From Streptomyces kaniharaensis (GTDB lineage Bacteria > Actinomycetota > Actinomycetes > Streptomycetales > Streptomycetaceae): DNA of 64,000 nucleotides. The translations under genes and the position numbers were made by a program. Below, piece after piece: positions 22,412-29,831 of this stretch (position 1 is the first letter of the stretch; every line of letters begins with the position of its first letter). The notes beneath the pieces were generated by a model. The model was not told where the DNA came from, did no database searches, and saw only the letters and a program-made list of their open reading frames with translations. The DNA is taken from assembly GCF_009569385.1 (NCBI RefSeq), contig NZ_WBOF01000001.1:868001-932000 (forward strand). The letters are read 5' to 3'.

Positions 22412-23515
22412 TCAGAGCATGAAGTCGGGCACCCCGGCGGGCAGGATAAATCGGAACCGGGCGCCGCCGCCGGGGGCGCGATCGACGCGGATCGAGCCGC
22501 CGTGGGCCTCCACGATGCCCTTCACGATATAGAGGCCGAGGCCCGTGCCGCCGCGCTTCGAGCCGCGCCAGAAGCGGGTGAAGACGCGCGGCATCGACTC
22601 CTCGGGGATGCCGCTACCTTCGTCGCTCACGGTGACCGCTGTGCCTTCCACGATGCGGGGCGGGGTGCCGGAGCGCTCCCAGACGGGCGCCTCGACGACC
22701 TCCTTGGCCGGTGCCACCTCGATGGTGACAGTTCCCTCGCCGTGCCGCACCGCATTTTCCAGCAGGTTGGCGAGCACCTGGTCGACCTTGTCCGGGTCGG
22801 CCCACAGGACGGTCAGCGGCTCGGTGATCCGGATGTCGAAGCGGTCCTCGGGGATGCCGGTGGCGACCTTGCGCTCGACGTGCCGGCGCACCGCGGCGGC
22901 CAGGTCGACGACCTGCTTGCGCAGCTCCAGCCGGCCGGCGTCGATCCGGGAGATGTCGAGCAGTTCGGCGATCAGCCGGGTGACCCGGTCGGCGTCGGCG
23001 TCGACGGTCTCCAGCATCAGCCGCTTCTGCCCGTCGGTGAACCGCTCCCACTTGGCCAGCAGCGTCGCCGTGAAGCCCTTGACGCTGGTCAGCGGCGAGC
23101 GCAGCTCGTGCGCGACAGTGGCGATCAGCTCGGCGTGGCTGCGCTCGGTGCGGCGCCGGGCCTCGGTGCCGCGCAGGGCGATCACCAGCCGCTCCAGCGG
23201 GCCCTGCGGCACCGCCCGCACGTACCGGGCGGAGACCAGCACCTCACGGCCGCCGGGCAGCAGCAGGTTGCGCTCCGGCTGGCGCGTGCGGATCGCCAGA
23301 CCGCCGTACGGGTCGGTCAGCTGCCACCAGCGGCGCCCGTCCAGGTCCTCCAGTGGGAGGACGTCCTCCAGCGCGCAGCCCAGAGCGGCCTGCGCGAGCA
23401 CGCCGGTGAGCCGGGCCGCGGCCCGGTTGAAGCAGACCACCCGGCCCAGCGCGTCGGCGACCACCAGGCCGTCCGGCAGGTCGTCCGGGTCGAACTCTGG
23501 CCCGCTGCCGACCAT
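22412..23515 (-). CDS. PAS-domain sensor histidine kinase, orphan
   Basis: Cytoplasmic histidine kinase of 367 residues. Order: PAS-like sensor (about 10-115; LPDGLVVADALGRVVCFNRA), HisKA with the phospho-accepting His in TVAHELRSPLTSVKGF, then a HATPase domain with N box NLLENAVRHG, G1 VSDEGSGIPEE and G2 GTGLGLYIVKGIVE. No membrane helix is seen and no response-regulator gene is next to it, so its partner is elsewhere. It sits conserved between pheS and the TrmH-type gene in streptomycetes. Signal unknown. Confidence 0.88.
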   Translation of the reverse strand: MVGSGPEFDPDDLPDGLVVADALGRVVCFNRAAARLTGVLAQAALGCALEDVLPLEDLDGRRWWQLTDPYGGLAIRTRQPERNLLLPGGREVLVSARYVRAVPQGPLERLVIALRGTEARRRTERSHAELIATVAHELRSPLTSVKGFTATLLAKWERFTDGQKRLMLETVDADADRVTRLIAELLDISRIDAGRLELRKQVVDLAAAVRRHVERKVATGIPEDRFDIRITEPLTVLWADPDKVDQVLANLLENAVRHGEGTVTIEVAPAKEVVEAPVWERSGTPPRIVEGTAVTVSDEGSGIPEESMPRVFTRFWRGSKRGGTGLGLYIVKGIVEAHGGSIRVDRAPGGGARFRFILPAGVPDFML

Positions 23516-23642
23516 GGGTGCCCTCCCCGATTACCCACCGTGCCGTTCCCCCCACCGAGGCAGACCCTAGCGCCTCCGTGCGCCCCGCAGTAGGGCCCAC
23601 GGCGTGGCGAAGCCGACTTCTCGGGCGGCGCTCGACGCGCAC

Positions 23643-24509
23643 TCAGCCGTTCGAGCGACACCCGCCGGGCGACCGCTGCGCCCTGGCCGAGGCGTACAGG
23701 CAGACGGCGGCGGCCGTGGCCAGGTTGAGGCTCTCGGCGTGCCCGTGGATCGGGACGCGCACGACCTCGTCGGTGAGCGCGCGGGTCTCCTCCGGAAGTC
23801 CCCACGCCTCGTTGCCGAACACCCACGCTCCGGGCGCGCCGAGGGTGCCCTCGTCGAGTTCCTGGTCGAGGTCCCGCTCGCCCGCGCCGTCCGCGGCGAG
23901 CACCCGGATCCCGGCCGCGCGCAGTTGCCCCACCGCCTCCTCGACCGGCACGCCGACCGCGACCGGCACGTGGAACAGGCTGCCGACGGAGGCCCGGACG
24001 GCCTTCGGGTTGTACAGGTCCACGGAGGCGTCGGTGAGCACCACGGCGTCCGCGCCGGCCGCGTCGGCGGTGCGCAGCACGGTGCCGGCGTTGCCGGGGT
24101 CGCGGACGTGGGCGAGGACCGCGACCAGCTTCGGGCGGGCCCTGAGCACCTCGGCGAACGGGGTGTCGATGAAGCGGCAGAGCGCCACGATGCCCTGCGG
24201 GGTCACCGTGTCGCAGATCCCGGCGATCACCTCGTCGGTGGCGGTGAGCACCGGCAGGCCCTCGGCGAGCGCGGAGTCGACGATGCCGGCGTGCCGCTCG
24301 GCGGCCTCCGGGGTCACGTACACCTCGACCACGGCGTGCTCGGCCGAGCCCGGCAGCCTGCCGAAGGCGACGGCCTCCCGGACGGCCTGCGGGCCCTCGG
24401 CCAGGAAGCGGCGCTCCTTGGTGCGCTGGTTCCGCTTGGCGAGTCGGCGGGCCGCGACGACGCGCGGCGAGCGCAGGGAGGTGAGCAGGGGGGTGTCGGT
24501 GCTCGGCAT
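23643..24509 (-). CDS. TrmH/SpoU-family RNA 2'-O-ribose methyltransferase
   Basis: 288 residues. An N-terminal RNA-binding SpoU-substrate domain (KERRFLAEGPQAVREA) precedes the SPOUT knot with its three motifs: LAHVRDPGNAGTVLRTADAA (motif 1), WVFGNEAWGLP (motif 2) and VPIHGHAESLNLATAAAV (motif 3). Members methylate ribose in 23S rRNA or tRNA; family relatives next to rplT-infC are annotated as 23S rRNA methylases. In Streptomyces some such enzymes confer thiostrepton resistance; nothing here indicates that. ATG at 24509. Confidence 0.88.
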   Translation of the reverse strand: MPSTDTPLLTSLRSPRVVAARRLAKRNQRTKERRFLAEGPQAVREAVAFGRLPGSAEHAVVEVYVTPEAAERHAGIVDSALAEGLPVLTATDEVIAGICDTVTPQGIVALCRFIDTPFAEVLRARPKLVAVLAHVRDPGNAGTVLRTADAAGADAVVLTDASVDLYNPKAVRASVGSLFHVPVAVGVPVEEAVGQLRAAGIRVLAADGAGERDLDQELDEGTLGAPGAWVFGNEAWGLPEETRALTDEVVRVPIHGHAESLNLATAAAVCLYASARAQRSPGGCRSNG

Positions 24510-24550
24510 GGTCTCGTTCTCTGGGGCGCTGGAGGACGGGTGAACGCAGA

Positions 24551-24581
24551 ACCGGACCCGCAGGGAGCCTGCGGGTCCGGT
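24551..24581. terminator. Terminator of the infC-rpmI-rplT operon
   Basis: Perfect 14-bp arms (ACCGGACCCGCAGG and complement) with a 3-base loop, 22 bp after the rplT stop. Confidence 0.85.
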
Positions 24582-24603
24582 CAGAGCTCGGCTGATCGCG
24601 AGA

Positions 24604-24999
24604 TCAGGCGGCGTCGGCGGCAGCCTTGGGGGCGTTGACGTCGGCCGGCAGCGCCTTCTGGGCGACCTCGACCAGCGAGGCGAACGCGCCCGGGTCGTTG
24701 ACGGCCAGGTCGGCCAGCATCTTGCGGTCGATCTCGACGCTGGCGGCCTTCAGGCCCTGCACGAAGCGGTTGTAGGTGATGCCGTTGGCACGGGCCGCAG
24801 CGTTGATGCGCTGGATCCACAGCTGACGGAAGTCGCCCTTGCGCTTCTTGCGGTCGTTGAAGTTGTAGACCAGCGAGTGGGTGACCTGCTCCTTGGCCTT
24901 GCGGTACAGGCGCGAACGCTGGCCACGGTAGCCGCTGGCGCGCTCCAGGATGACCCGGCGCTTCTTGTGGGCGTTGACTGCCCGCTTGACGCGTGCCAC
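24604..24999 (-). CDS. rplT: 50S ribosomal protein L20
   Basis: Large-subunit assembly protein. 131 residues; the conserved core ([63 protein letters not shown]) is complete, with a short Ala-rich tail typical of actinomycetes. GTG start at 24999 with AAGGAG upstream. Last gene of infC-rpmI-rplT. In other bacteria L20 represses its own operon by binding the leader; whether that occurs here is unknown. Confidence 0.97.
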   Translation of the reverse strand: MARVKRAVNAHKKRRVILERASGYRGQRSRLYRKAKEQVTHSLVYNFNDRKKRKGDFRQLWIQRINAAARANGITYNRFVQGLKAASVEIDRKMLADLAVNDPGAFASLVEVAQKALPADVNAPKAAADAA

Positions 25000-25017
25000 T
25001 TGATTACTCCTTGGGTT

Positions 25018-25043
25018 GGACCACGGACTACTTCACGTGGTCC
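25018..25043 (-). promoter_or_regulatory. Intergenic hairpin between rpmI and rplT
   Basis: GGACCACG / CGTGGTCC arms with a 10-base loop just upstream of the rplT ribosome-binding site. It could be an RNA-processing site or a translational control element; too weak for a terminator. Confidence 0.35.
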
Positions 25044-25108
25044 GTCATTCGAATGGGTCGGGAAGGATCAGCTGCCCCGCTCACGGCTCACGCCGGGCGG
25101 GAAGGCGA

Positions 25109-25303
25109 TCACTTGCCGAGAAGCTTCTTGATCTTCTTGGCGTCAGCGGGGGCCATCTCGATCGTCCCGGCCAGCTTGCGGGTCAGCGTCGAGGGCTTGT
25201 GCTCCAGGAGGTGGCGGCGGCCGGCGCGCTCGCGCAGCACCTTGCCAGAGCCACTGATCTTGAAGCGCTTGCTGGCGCCACTGTGCGTCTTCTGCTTCGG
25301 CAT
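25109..25303 (-). CDS. rpmI: 50S ribosomal protein L35
   Basis: 64-residue basic protein: [20 protein letters not shown] at the start, [16 protein letters not shown] in the middle, KKIKKLLGK at the end, all standard. ATG at 25303 with GAGGAG ten bases upstream; a longer open frame to 25354 is not the start. Middle gene of infC-rpmI-rplT. Confidence 0.97.
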   Translation of the reverse strand: MPKQKTHSGASKRFKISGSGKVLRERAGRRHLLEHKPSTLTRKLAGTIEMAPADAKKIKKLLGK

Positions 25304-25444
25304 TTCGCCGTATCTCCTCGTCGGTCCTGTCCGCGCCCGCGCGGCCTGCGCCACGCGGGCGTGAACTGGATGGATCTGCGTGACCGGGCGGGACGCCCGT
25401 TCACCCTGGGGCCGGTCTCCCGGACTGCCCTGGCCGGTGAAGGC

Positions 25445-26134
25445 TCAGGCGCCCTGGGAGGCGGCCGGCTGCTCGACCGGAGCGTCGGCCTCGACGGCCG
25501 TCGCCTCGGCCGGAGCGTCCTGCGCCTCGGTCACCTCGGCGGCGTCGGAGCCGGTGGTCCGGCCCTGGCGCTCGGCCTTGCGGGCGTCCGCTGCGGCGCG
25601 GGCCTCGGCCATCGCCTCGGTCTTCTTCTTGTGGGGGCCAAGAACCATGATCATGTTACGGCCGTCCTGCTTCGGCGAGGACTCGACGAAGCCCAGCTCC
25701 TGGACGTCGTCGGCGAGCCGCTGCAGCAGACGGAAGCCCAGCTCGGGGCGGGACTGCTCACGACCGCGGAACATGATCGTGATCTTGACCTTGTCGCCCT
25801 GCTTGAGGAACCGGACGACGTGACCCTTCTTGGTGTCGTAGTCGTGCGGGTCGATCTTCGGCCGGAGCTTCATCTCCTTGATGACCGTGTGCGCCTGGTT
25901 CTTGCGCGCCTCACGGGCCTTCATGGCCGACTCGTACTTGAACTTGCCGTAGTCCATGAGCTTGCACACCGGCGGCCGGGCGGTCGCCGCGACCTCGACC
26001 AGGTCGAGGTCGTACTCCTGCGCGAGCTCCAGCGCCTTGGCAAGCGGCACGATGCCGACCTGCTCGCCGCTGGGACCGACGAGTCGCACCTCCGGGACGC
26101 GAATCCGGTCGTTGATGCGGGGCTCGGTGCTGAT
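25445..26134 (-). CDS. infC: Translation initiation factor IF-3, starting at a rare ATC codon
   Basis: IF-3 guards initiator-codon choice on the 30S subunit. Homology begins at [15 protein letters not shown], encoded from ATC at 26134 with a perfect AGGAGG four bases upstream and no in-frame ATG/GTG/TTG nearby that would keep this conserved N-terminus. Starting at the GTG at 26089 would delete 15 conserved residues. The N-domain ([29 protein letters not shown]) and C-domain ([38 protein letters not shown]) are complete, followed by an Ala/Glu-rich actinomycete tail. AUU/AUC starts in infC are a known autoregulatory device: IF-3 discriminates against them. Confidence 0.93.
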   Translation of the reverse strand: MSTEPRINDRIRVPEVRLVGPSGEQVGIVPLAKALELAQEYDLDLVEVAATARPPVCKLMDYGKFKYESAMKAREARKNQAHTVIKEMKLRPKIDPHDYDTKKGHVVRFLKQGDKVKITIMFRGREQSRPELGFRLLQRLADDVQELGFVESSPKQDGRNMIMVLGPHKKKTEAMAEARAAADARKAERQGRTTGSDAAEVTEAQDAPAEATAVEADAPVEQPAASQGA

Positions 26135-26268
26135 GGGGCCTCCTCGGTTGCACCTTCTGCGATGCGGCCGTCGGACGGCGGTCGCACGTAGTGGACTCGA
26201 CCACTGGGCGGGGCTTCATTCGTGCTGCGCTGCTCGGCACCTGCCGACACCGCGTGCACCGCGACACG

Positions 26269-26298
26269 AAAAAAGCCCCGCTCGGTACAAGCGGGGCT
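26269..26298 (-). terminator. Intrinsic terminator in the infC leader (probable attenuator)
   Basis: On the minus strand, AGCCCCGCT - 7-base loop - AGCGGGGCT is followed by six U's, a textbook intrinsic terminator and unusual for this genome. It lies 135 bases before the infC start. The next gene upstream is divergent, so the terminator can only act on the infC transcript itself. Confidence 0.85.
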
Positions 26299-26421
26299 CC
26301 ACATAACCGGGGGCGGCGCCCGATCAGGGGCGCTGCGGCGACTCGGCGCTGTGGCGCCCGTCGCGGACCGGACCCGTCGACCGCGAGGCCGATCAGGTGG
26401 GAGACTTTCGCGGTTGCCCTC

Positions 26422-26498
26422 TCGGGCCTCCTGAGTGGAGCCTCCACTTGCTGGCCAGGAGCCCATACGGAATCCCGGCCGGTCAGTCTCGAAGCATA
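26422..26498 (-). promoter_or_regulatory. infC promoter candidate and structured 5' leader
   Basis: TATGCT (26493-26498, minus strand) is a good -10 candidate. Just downstream the transcript would form a compound hairpin (AGTGGA/TCCACT inside GCTCCTG/CAGGAGG, about 26424-26460) before reaching the terminator at 26269-26298, the layout of an attenuated leader. Confidence 0.45.
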
Positions 26499-26591
26499 CA
26501 GCGCCGGGGGGTCGAACGCTATTCCGCCCCTCCGCGCACCCCCTTGTACGCTCCAGGGGTACGGACACCGGCACGACGGAACGAGCCCCCC

Positions 26592-26969
26592 TTGAGCAGC
26601 GAGCCCACCCAGACCCCCGGCGCGGACGACGACGCGATCGGCTTCGACGACCTGACCCGGGACATCGCCGAGGTCCCGGCCGTCGAGGTGATCACCACCG
26701 TCGCGGTGCACCTGATGAGCGCCGCCGCGGTCAAGTGCGGCCTGGCCGAGGGCGGCGAGAAGGACAAGGACCTCGACGAGGCCCGCAAGCTGATCACCGC
26801 GCTGGCCGGGCTGGTCACCGCCGGCGCGCCGGAGATCAGCAACTTCCACGCCGCCCCGCTGCGCGACGGCCTGCGTTCGCTCCAGCTGGCCTTCCGCGAG
26901 GCCTCCATCGTCCCGGACGCGCCGGGCGCGGGCCCGGGCGAGAAGTTCACCGGGCCGGTCTACGCCTGA
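26592..26969 (+). CDS. DUF1844-family protein
   Basis: 125-residue soluble actinobacterial protein of unknown function. The family core is clear: FDDLTRDIAEVPAVEVITTV, AVHLMSAAAVKCGLAEGG, LDEARKLITALAGLVTAG, and a conserved end LRDGLRSLQLAFREASIVPD followed by PGEKFTGPVYA. The start is the TTG at 26592, which falls where homologs begin; no ATG or GTG fits without a long non-homologous extension. Divergent from infC, a conserved neighbour arrangement in streptomycetes, which hints at a translation-related role but does not prove it. Confidence 0.85.
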   Translation: MSSEPTQTPGADDDAIGFDDLTRDIAEVPAVEVITTVAVHLMSAAAVKCGLAEGGEKDKDLDEARKLITALAGLVTAGAPEISNFHAAPLRDGLRSLQLAFREASIVPDAPGAGPGEKFTGPVYA

Positions 26970-26996
26970 TCGTCCGATCGTCTGGCTTCTTTTGCC

Positions 26997-27033
26997 GGAA
27001 CGCCCCTCTCCCGGGCCGGGAGAGGGGCGTTCC
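26997..27033. terminator. Bidirectional terminator between convergent genes
   Basis: Perfect 17-bp arms beginning GGAACGCCCC with a 3-base loop, between DUF1844 (+) and the SseB-like gene (-). Confidence 0.85.
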
Positions 27034-27039
27034 GTCGTC

Positions 27040-27813
27040 TCAGCGCCGGTACAGCGGCTCGCCGGGCAGCTGCGCGGTCGCCGGCAGCACCGCCAGGTCC
27101 AGGCCCCGGTCGAGCCGGACCCGCAGCACCGGATCCGCCGCCACGGCCTGCCCGACCCGCTGCGCCGCCGCCTGCAGGCCCGGCTGGTCCAGCGCCGGGT
27201 CGAACACCACCGCGAGCACCCCGTCCGCACCCTCCGACGGCGCCAGCAGGCCGGTCACCACCTGCGGCTCGGCCGCCAGCAGCGCCCGGACCGCCTCGCG
27301 CACCTCCGGGTCGTGCACCGGCGGCAGGTACGGCCGGTTCTCGGCGAGGGCGCGCAGCCGGGCACCGCTCAGCTGGTACGGCACCGGGCCGGCCGGGTCG
27401 ATCAGCAGGGTGTCGGCCTGCTCGGAGTAGGCGACCATCGCGGCCTGCGGGGCGGCCACCGGCGCCGGGCGGGCGTCGGCCCGCCAGCGGGCGAGCGCCT
27501 CCAGCGAGGTGAAGGCCGGCAGCGCGCGGCGCCCGTCCGGGGCCTCCAGCACCGGCACCGCCATGTCGCTGGTCTTGTCGTGCTTGTGCCCGTGCTCGTC
27601 CACCTCGACCTCGCCGAGGAGGGCGACGATCGGGACCATCAGCCGGGTCGGGGTGAGCGCCGCCAGCACCTCGGGCGCGGCCGCGCGGTCCTGCGACCAG
27701 CGGGCGAGCGCCGCGGTCAGCGCCGGGTCGGCGGTGCCGTCGTCGCCGGCGAAGCCGGGGTCGGGGATGCTCTTGCCGACGAACGCCGGGTCGGAGAAGT
27801 CTTTGCGGTCCAC
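27040..27813 (-). CDS. SseB-family protein
   Basis: 257 residues from the GTG at 27813 (V-D-R-K-D-F-S-D-P). It carries one SseB N-terminal-like module (LTPTRLMVPIVALLGEVE ... KTSDMAVPVLEAPDGRRALPAFTSLEALARW ... DTLLIDPAGPVPYQLSGARL, given here in pieces) and a C-terminal module (VREAVRALLAAEPQV ... LAVVFDPALDQPG). In E. coli SseB enhances serine sensitivity; in actinomycetes its job is unknown. Convergent with DUF1844 and divergent from the aldolase gene. Confidence 0.8.
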   Translation of the reverse strand: MDRKDFSDPAFVGKSIPDPGFAGDDGTADPALTAALARWSQDRAAAPEVLAALTPTRLMVPIVALLGEVEVDEHGHKHDKTSDMAVPVLEAPDGRRALPAFTSLEALARWRADARPAPVAAPQAAMVAYSEQADTLLIDPAGPVPYQLSGARLRALAENRPYLPPVHDPEVREAVRALLAAEPQVVTGLLAPSEGADGVLAVVFDPALDQPGLQAAAQRVGQAVAADPVLRVRLDRGLDLAVLPATAQLPGEPLYRR

Positions 27814-27904
27814 CCGGCCGACCCTATGCCACCGCACACCGCCGGCCCCACATACGTGCACGCGGGGTCTACCCACGGGTAGCCGGGTGTGACAGCCTTC
27901 GCGC

Positions 27905-29125
27905 ATGGTGATGCTCGAACCCGCCCCCGCCGTCACCCCGGTCACCGACCGCGCCCGGTACGACCGGGCCACCGCGCACCTGGACGGGCCGGTGGCCGTC
28001 GTCGACCTCGCCGCCTTCGACGCCAACGCCGCCGACCTGGTCCGCCGGGCGGGCGGCAAGCCGATCCGGGTGGCCAGCAAGTCGGTGCGCTGCCGGGCCC
28101 TGCTGGAACGGGCGCTGGCGACGGACGGCTTCGCCGGGGTGATGAGCTTCACCCTCGACGAGTCGCTCTGGCTGGCCCGCACCGGCCTGCGCGACGTCCT
28201 GCTGGCCTACCCCTCCACCGACCGGGCCGGCTTCGCCGAGCTGACCGCCGACCCGGAGCTCGCCCGCGAGATCACCGTCGTCCTCGACGACCCCGCGCAG
28301 CTCGACCTGATCGACCGGGCCCGCGCCGGCGACGCCGAGGTACGGGTCTGCCTGGAGCTGGACACCGCGCTGCACCTGCTCGGCGGACGCGTCCGGGTCG
28401 GCGCCCGCCGCTCCCCGCTGCGCACGCCCGAGGACCTCGGCGCCTTCGCCGAACTCGTCCAGCGGCGCCGGGGCTTCCGCGTGGTCGGCCTGATGGCGTA
28501 CGAGGGGCACGTCGCCGGGGTGGGCGACCGGGTGCCCGGTCGGCCGGTGCGCTCGCAGCTGATCCGGCTGATGCAGGCCAGGGCCCGGACGGAACTGGCC
28601 GAACGGCGCGCGGCCGTGGTCCGGCGGCTTCGGCAGGTGGCCGAGCTGGAGTTCGTCAACGGCGGCGGCACCGGCAGCGTTGAGACCACCGCGGCCGAGC
28701 GGGCCGTCACCGAGGTGGCGGCCGGCTCCGGGCTGTACCTGCCGCGGCTGTTCGACGACTACCGCGCGTTCCGGGGCCGTCCGGCCGCGCTGTTCGGCCA
28801 GCCGGTGGTGCGCCGCCCCGGCGTCGGCGTGGTGACGGTGCTCGGGGGAGGCTACCCGGCCTCCGGCGCGGCCGGACCGGACCGCTCGCCGGTGCCGTAC
28901 CTGCCGGAAGGGCTGCGCTACGACCCGATGGAGGGCGCCGGCGAGGTGCAGACCCCGCTGCTCGGCGCCACCGCGGACGACCTGCTGATCGGCGACCGGG
29001 TCTGGTTCCGGCACGCCAAGGCGGGCGAACTGTGCGAGCGCTTCGCCGAACTGCACCTGATCGAGGGCGACCGGATCGTCCGGACCGTTCCGACCTACCG
29101 GGGTGAGGGTAGGACTTTTCTCTGA
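27905..29125 (+). CDS. Amino-acid deaminase/aldolase, alanine-racemase fold (PLP)
   Basis: 406 residues, related to D-threonine aldolase/D-serine dehydratase. The PLP lysine is expected in RVASKSVRCRALL, at the end of the first strand of the alanine-racemase-like TIM barrel (AVVDLAAFDANAADLVRRAG). The C-terminal beta domain (VWFRHAKAGELCERFAELHL) holds the zinc-binding His/Cys pair seen in D-serine dehydratases and D-threonine aldolases. Substrate not determined. Single gene, ATG 27905 (the second M is two codons on). Confidence 0.83.
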   Translation: MVMLEPAPAVTPVTDRARYDRATAHLDGPVAVVDLAAFDANAADLVRRAGGKPIRVASKSVRCRALLERALATDGFAGVMSFTLDESLWLARTGLRDVLLAYPSTDRAGFAELTADPELAREITVVLDDPAQLDLIDRARAGDAEVRVCLELDTALHLLGGRVRVGARRSPLRTPEDLGAFAELVQRRRGFRVVGLMAYEGHVAGVGDRVPGRPVRSQLIRLMQARARTELAERRAAVVRRLRQVAELEFVNGGGTGSVETTAAERAVTEVAAGSGLYLPRLFDDYRAFRGRPAALFGQPVVRRPGVGVVTVLGGGYPASGAAGPDRSPVPYLPEGLRYDPMEGAGEVQTPLLGATADDLLIGDRVWFRHAKAGELCERFAELHLIEGDRIVRTVPTYRGEGRTFL

Positions 29126-29184
29126 CCGGCCGGGCCCCGGTGCCCTACGGTGGTTCGGACACCACGGAGCGTCAAGGGAGCGGC

Positions 29185-29592
29185 ATGGAAGCCGAGATCG
29201 TGCAGCTGGCAGCGTCGGGAGCGTCCGCTCTGGTCGGACTGATGGTCAACGAGGCCTGGTCGCAGGTCAAGCCGCGGTTCGCCGCCCTGTTCGGCCGGGG
29301 TCGCGAGGCGGACGTGGCGGAGGAGCTGGAGGAGACGCGGGAGGAGCTCGTCGAGGCGGCGGAGAACGGCGACGAGTCCGCCGCCCGGGGCGCGCAGGCC
29401 GAATGGGAGCGCCGGCTGCGCCGGGCGCTTCGCGACCCGCAGGTTGCGACCCGACTCCAGGGGATTCTGGACGAGTTCGCCCAGAAGCGGCCCGAGCAGG
29501 CGGCGGGATCCGTGCACAACGAGATCAGCGGCAACGCCAGGGTGGAGGGCAAGGTCGTCCAGGCCCACACGATCCACGGCCTGAGCCTCTGA
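29185..29592 (+). CDS. Small helical protein with RHIM-like C-terminal amyloid motif (putative Bell/BASS3-type protein)
   Basis: 135 residues from the ATG at 29185 (GGGAG upstream). The first ~110 are helical: a hydrophobic opening helix VQLAASGASALVGLMVNEAW, then an acidic coiled-coil-prone stretch (ADVAEELEETREELVEAAEN) and two more helices. The last 25 residues read N-E-I-S-G-N-A-R-V-E-G-K-V-V-Q-A-H-T-I-H-G, the N-x-I-x-G ... G-x-V-V-Q-A-x-x-I-x-G pattern of bacterial amyloid signalling motifs (BASS3, RHIM-like). In that literature such motifs sit at the C-terminus of small 'Bell' cell-death effectors, paired with STAND/NLR-type ATPases. No such partner is adjacent here. Motif is seen; effector function is inference. 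Confidence 0.62.
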   Translation: MEAEIVQLAASGASALVGLMVNEAWSQVKPRFAALFGRGREADVAEELEETREELVEAAENGDESAARGAQAEWERRLRRALRDPQVATRLQGILDEFAQKRPEQAAGSVHNEISGNARVEGKVVQAHTIHGLSL

Positions 29593-29612
29593 CCTTTCCA
29601 GCGCCTTAAGAG

Positions 29613-29654
29613 GGCCCGATGACGCGCCTAACTCCGGCGCCTCGTCGGGCCTTT
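29613..29654. terminator. Terminator downstream of the RHIM-like gene
   Basis: GGCCCGA ... TCGGGCC outer stem with an inner GCGCC/GGCGC, followed by TTT; 20 bp past the stop. Confidence 0.65.
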
Positions 29655-29831
29655 GCGTTTTCCGATCACCTACAGTCCGTCAAGAGGCGGACCGCGCAGG
29701 TCTATTGCCATGTGGTCCAGACCACTCATACGCTCGCTGGGGGTCCGCGATCCGGGCCGACGGCCCCGGGCGGGCAGGCGTGTCCGCTCCCCCACACCCG
29801 CCCGGAACGACGGTCAAGGAGTCCCCACCCC

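Noticed and set aside
26089..26574. Open frame running through the infC leader into infC
   Set aside because: It is out of frame with IF-3, has no family resemblance and crosses the terminator hairpin; chance frame in GC-rich DNA.
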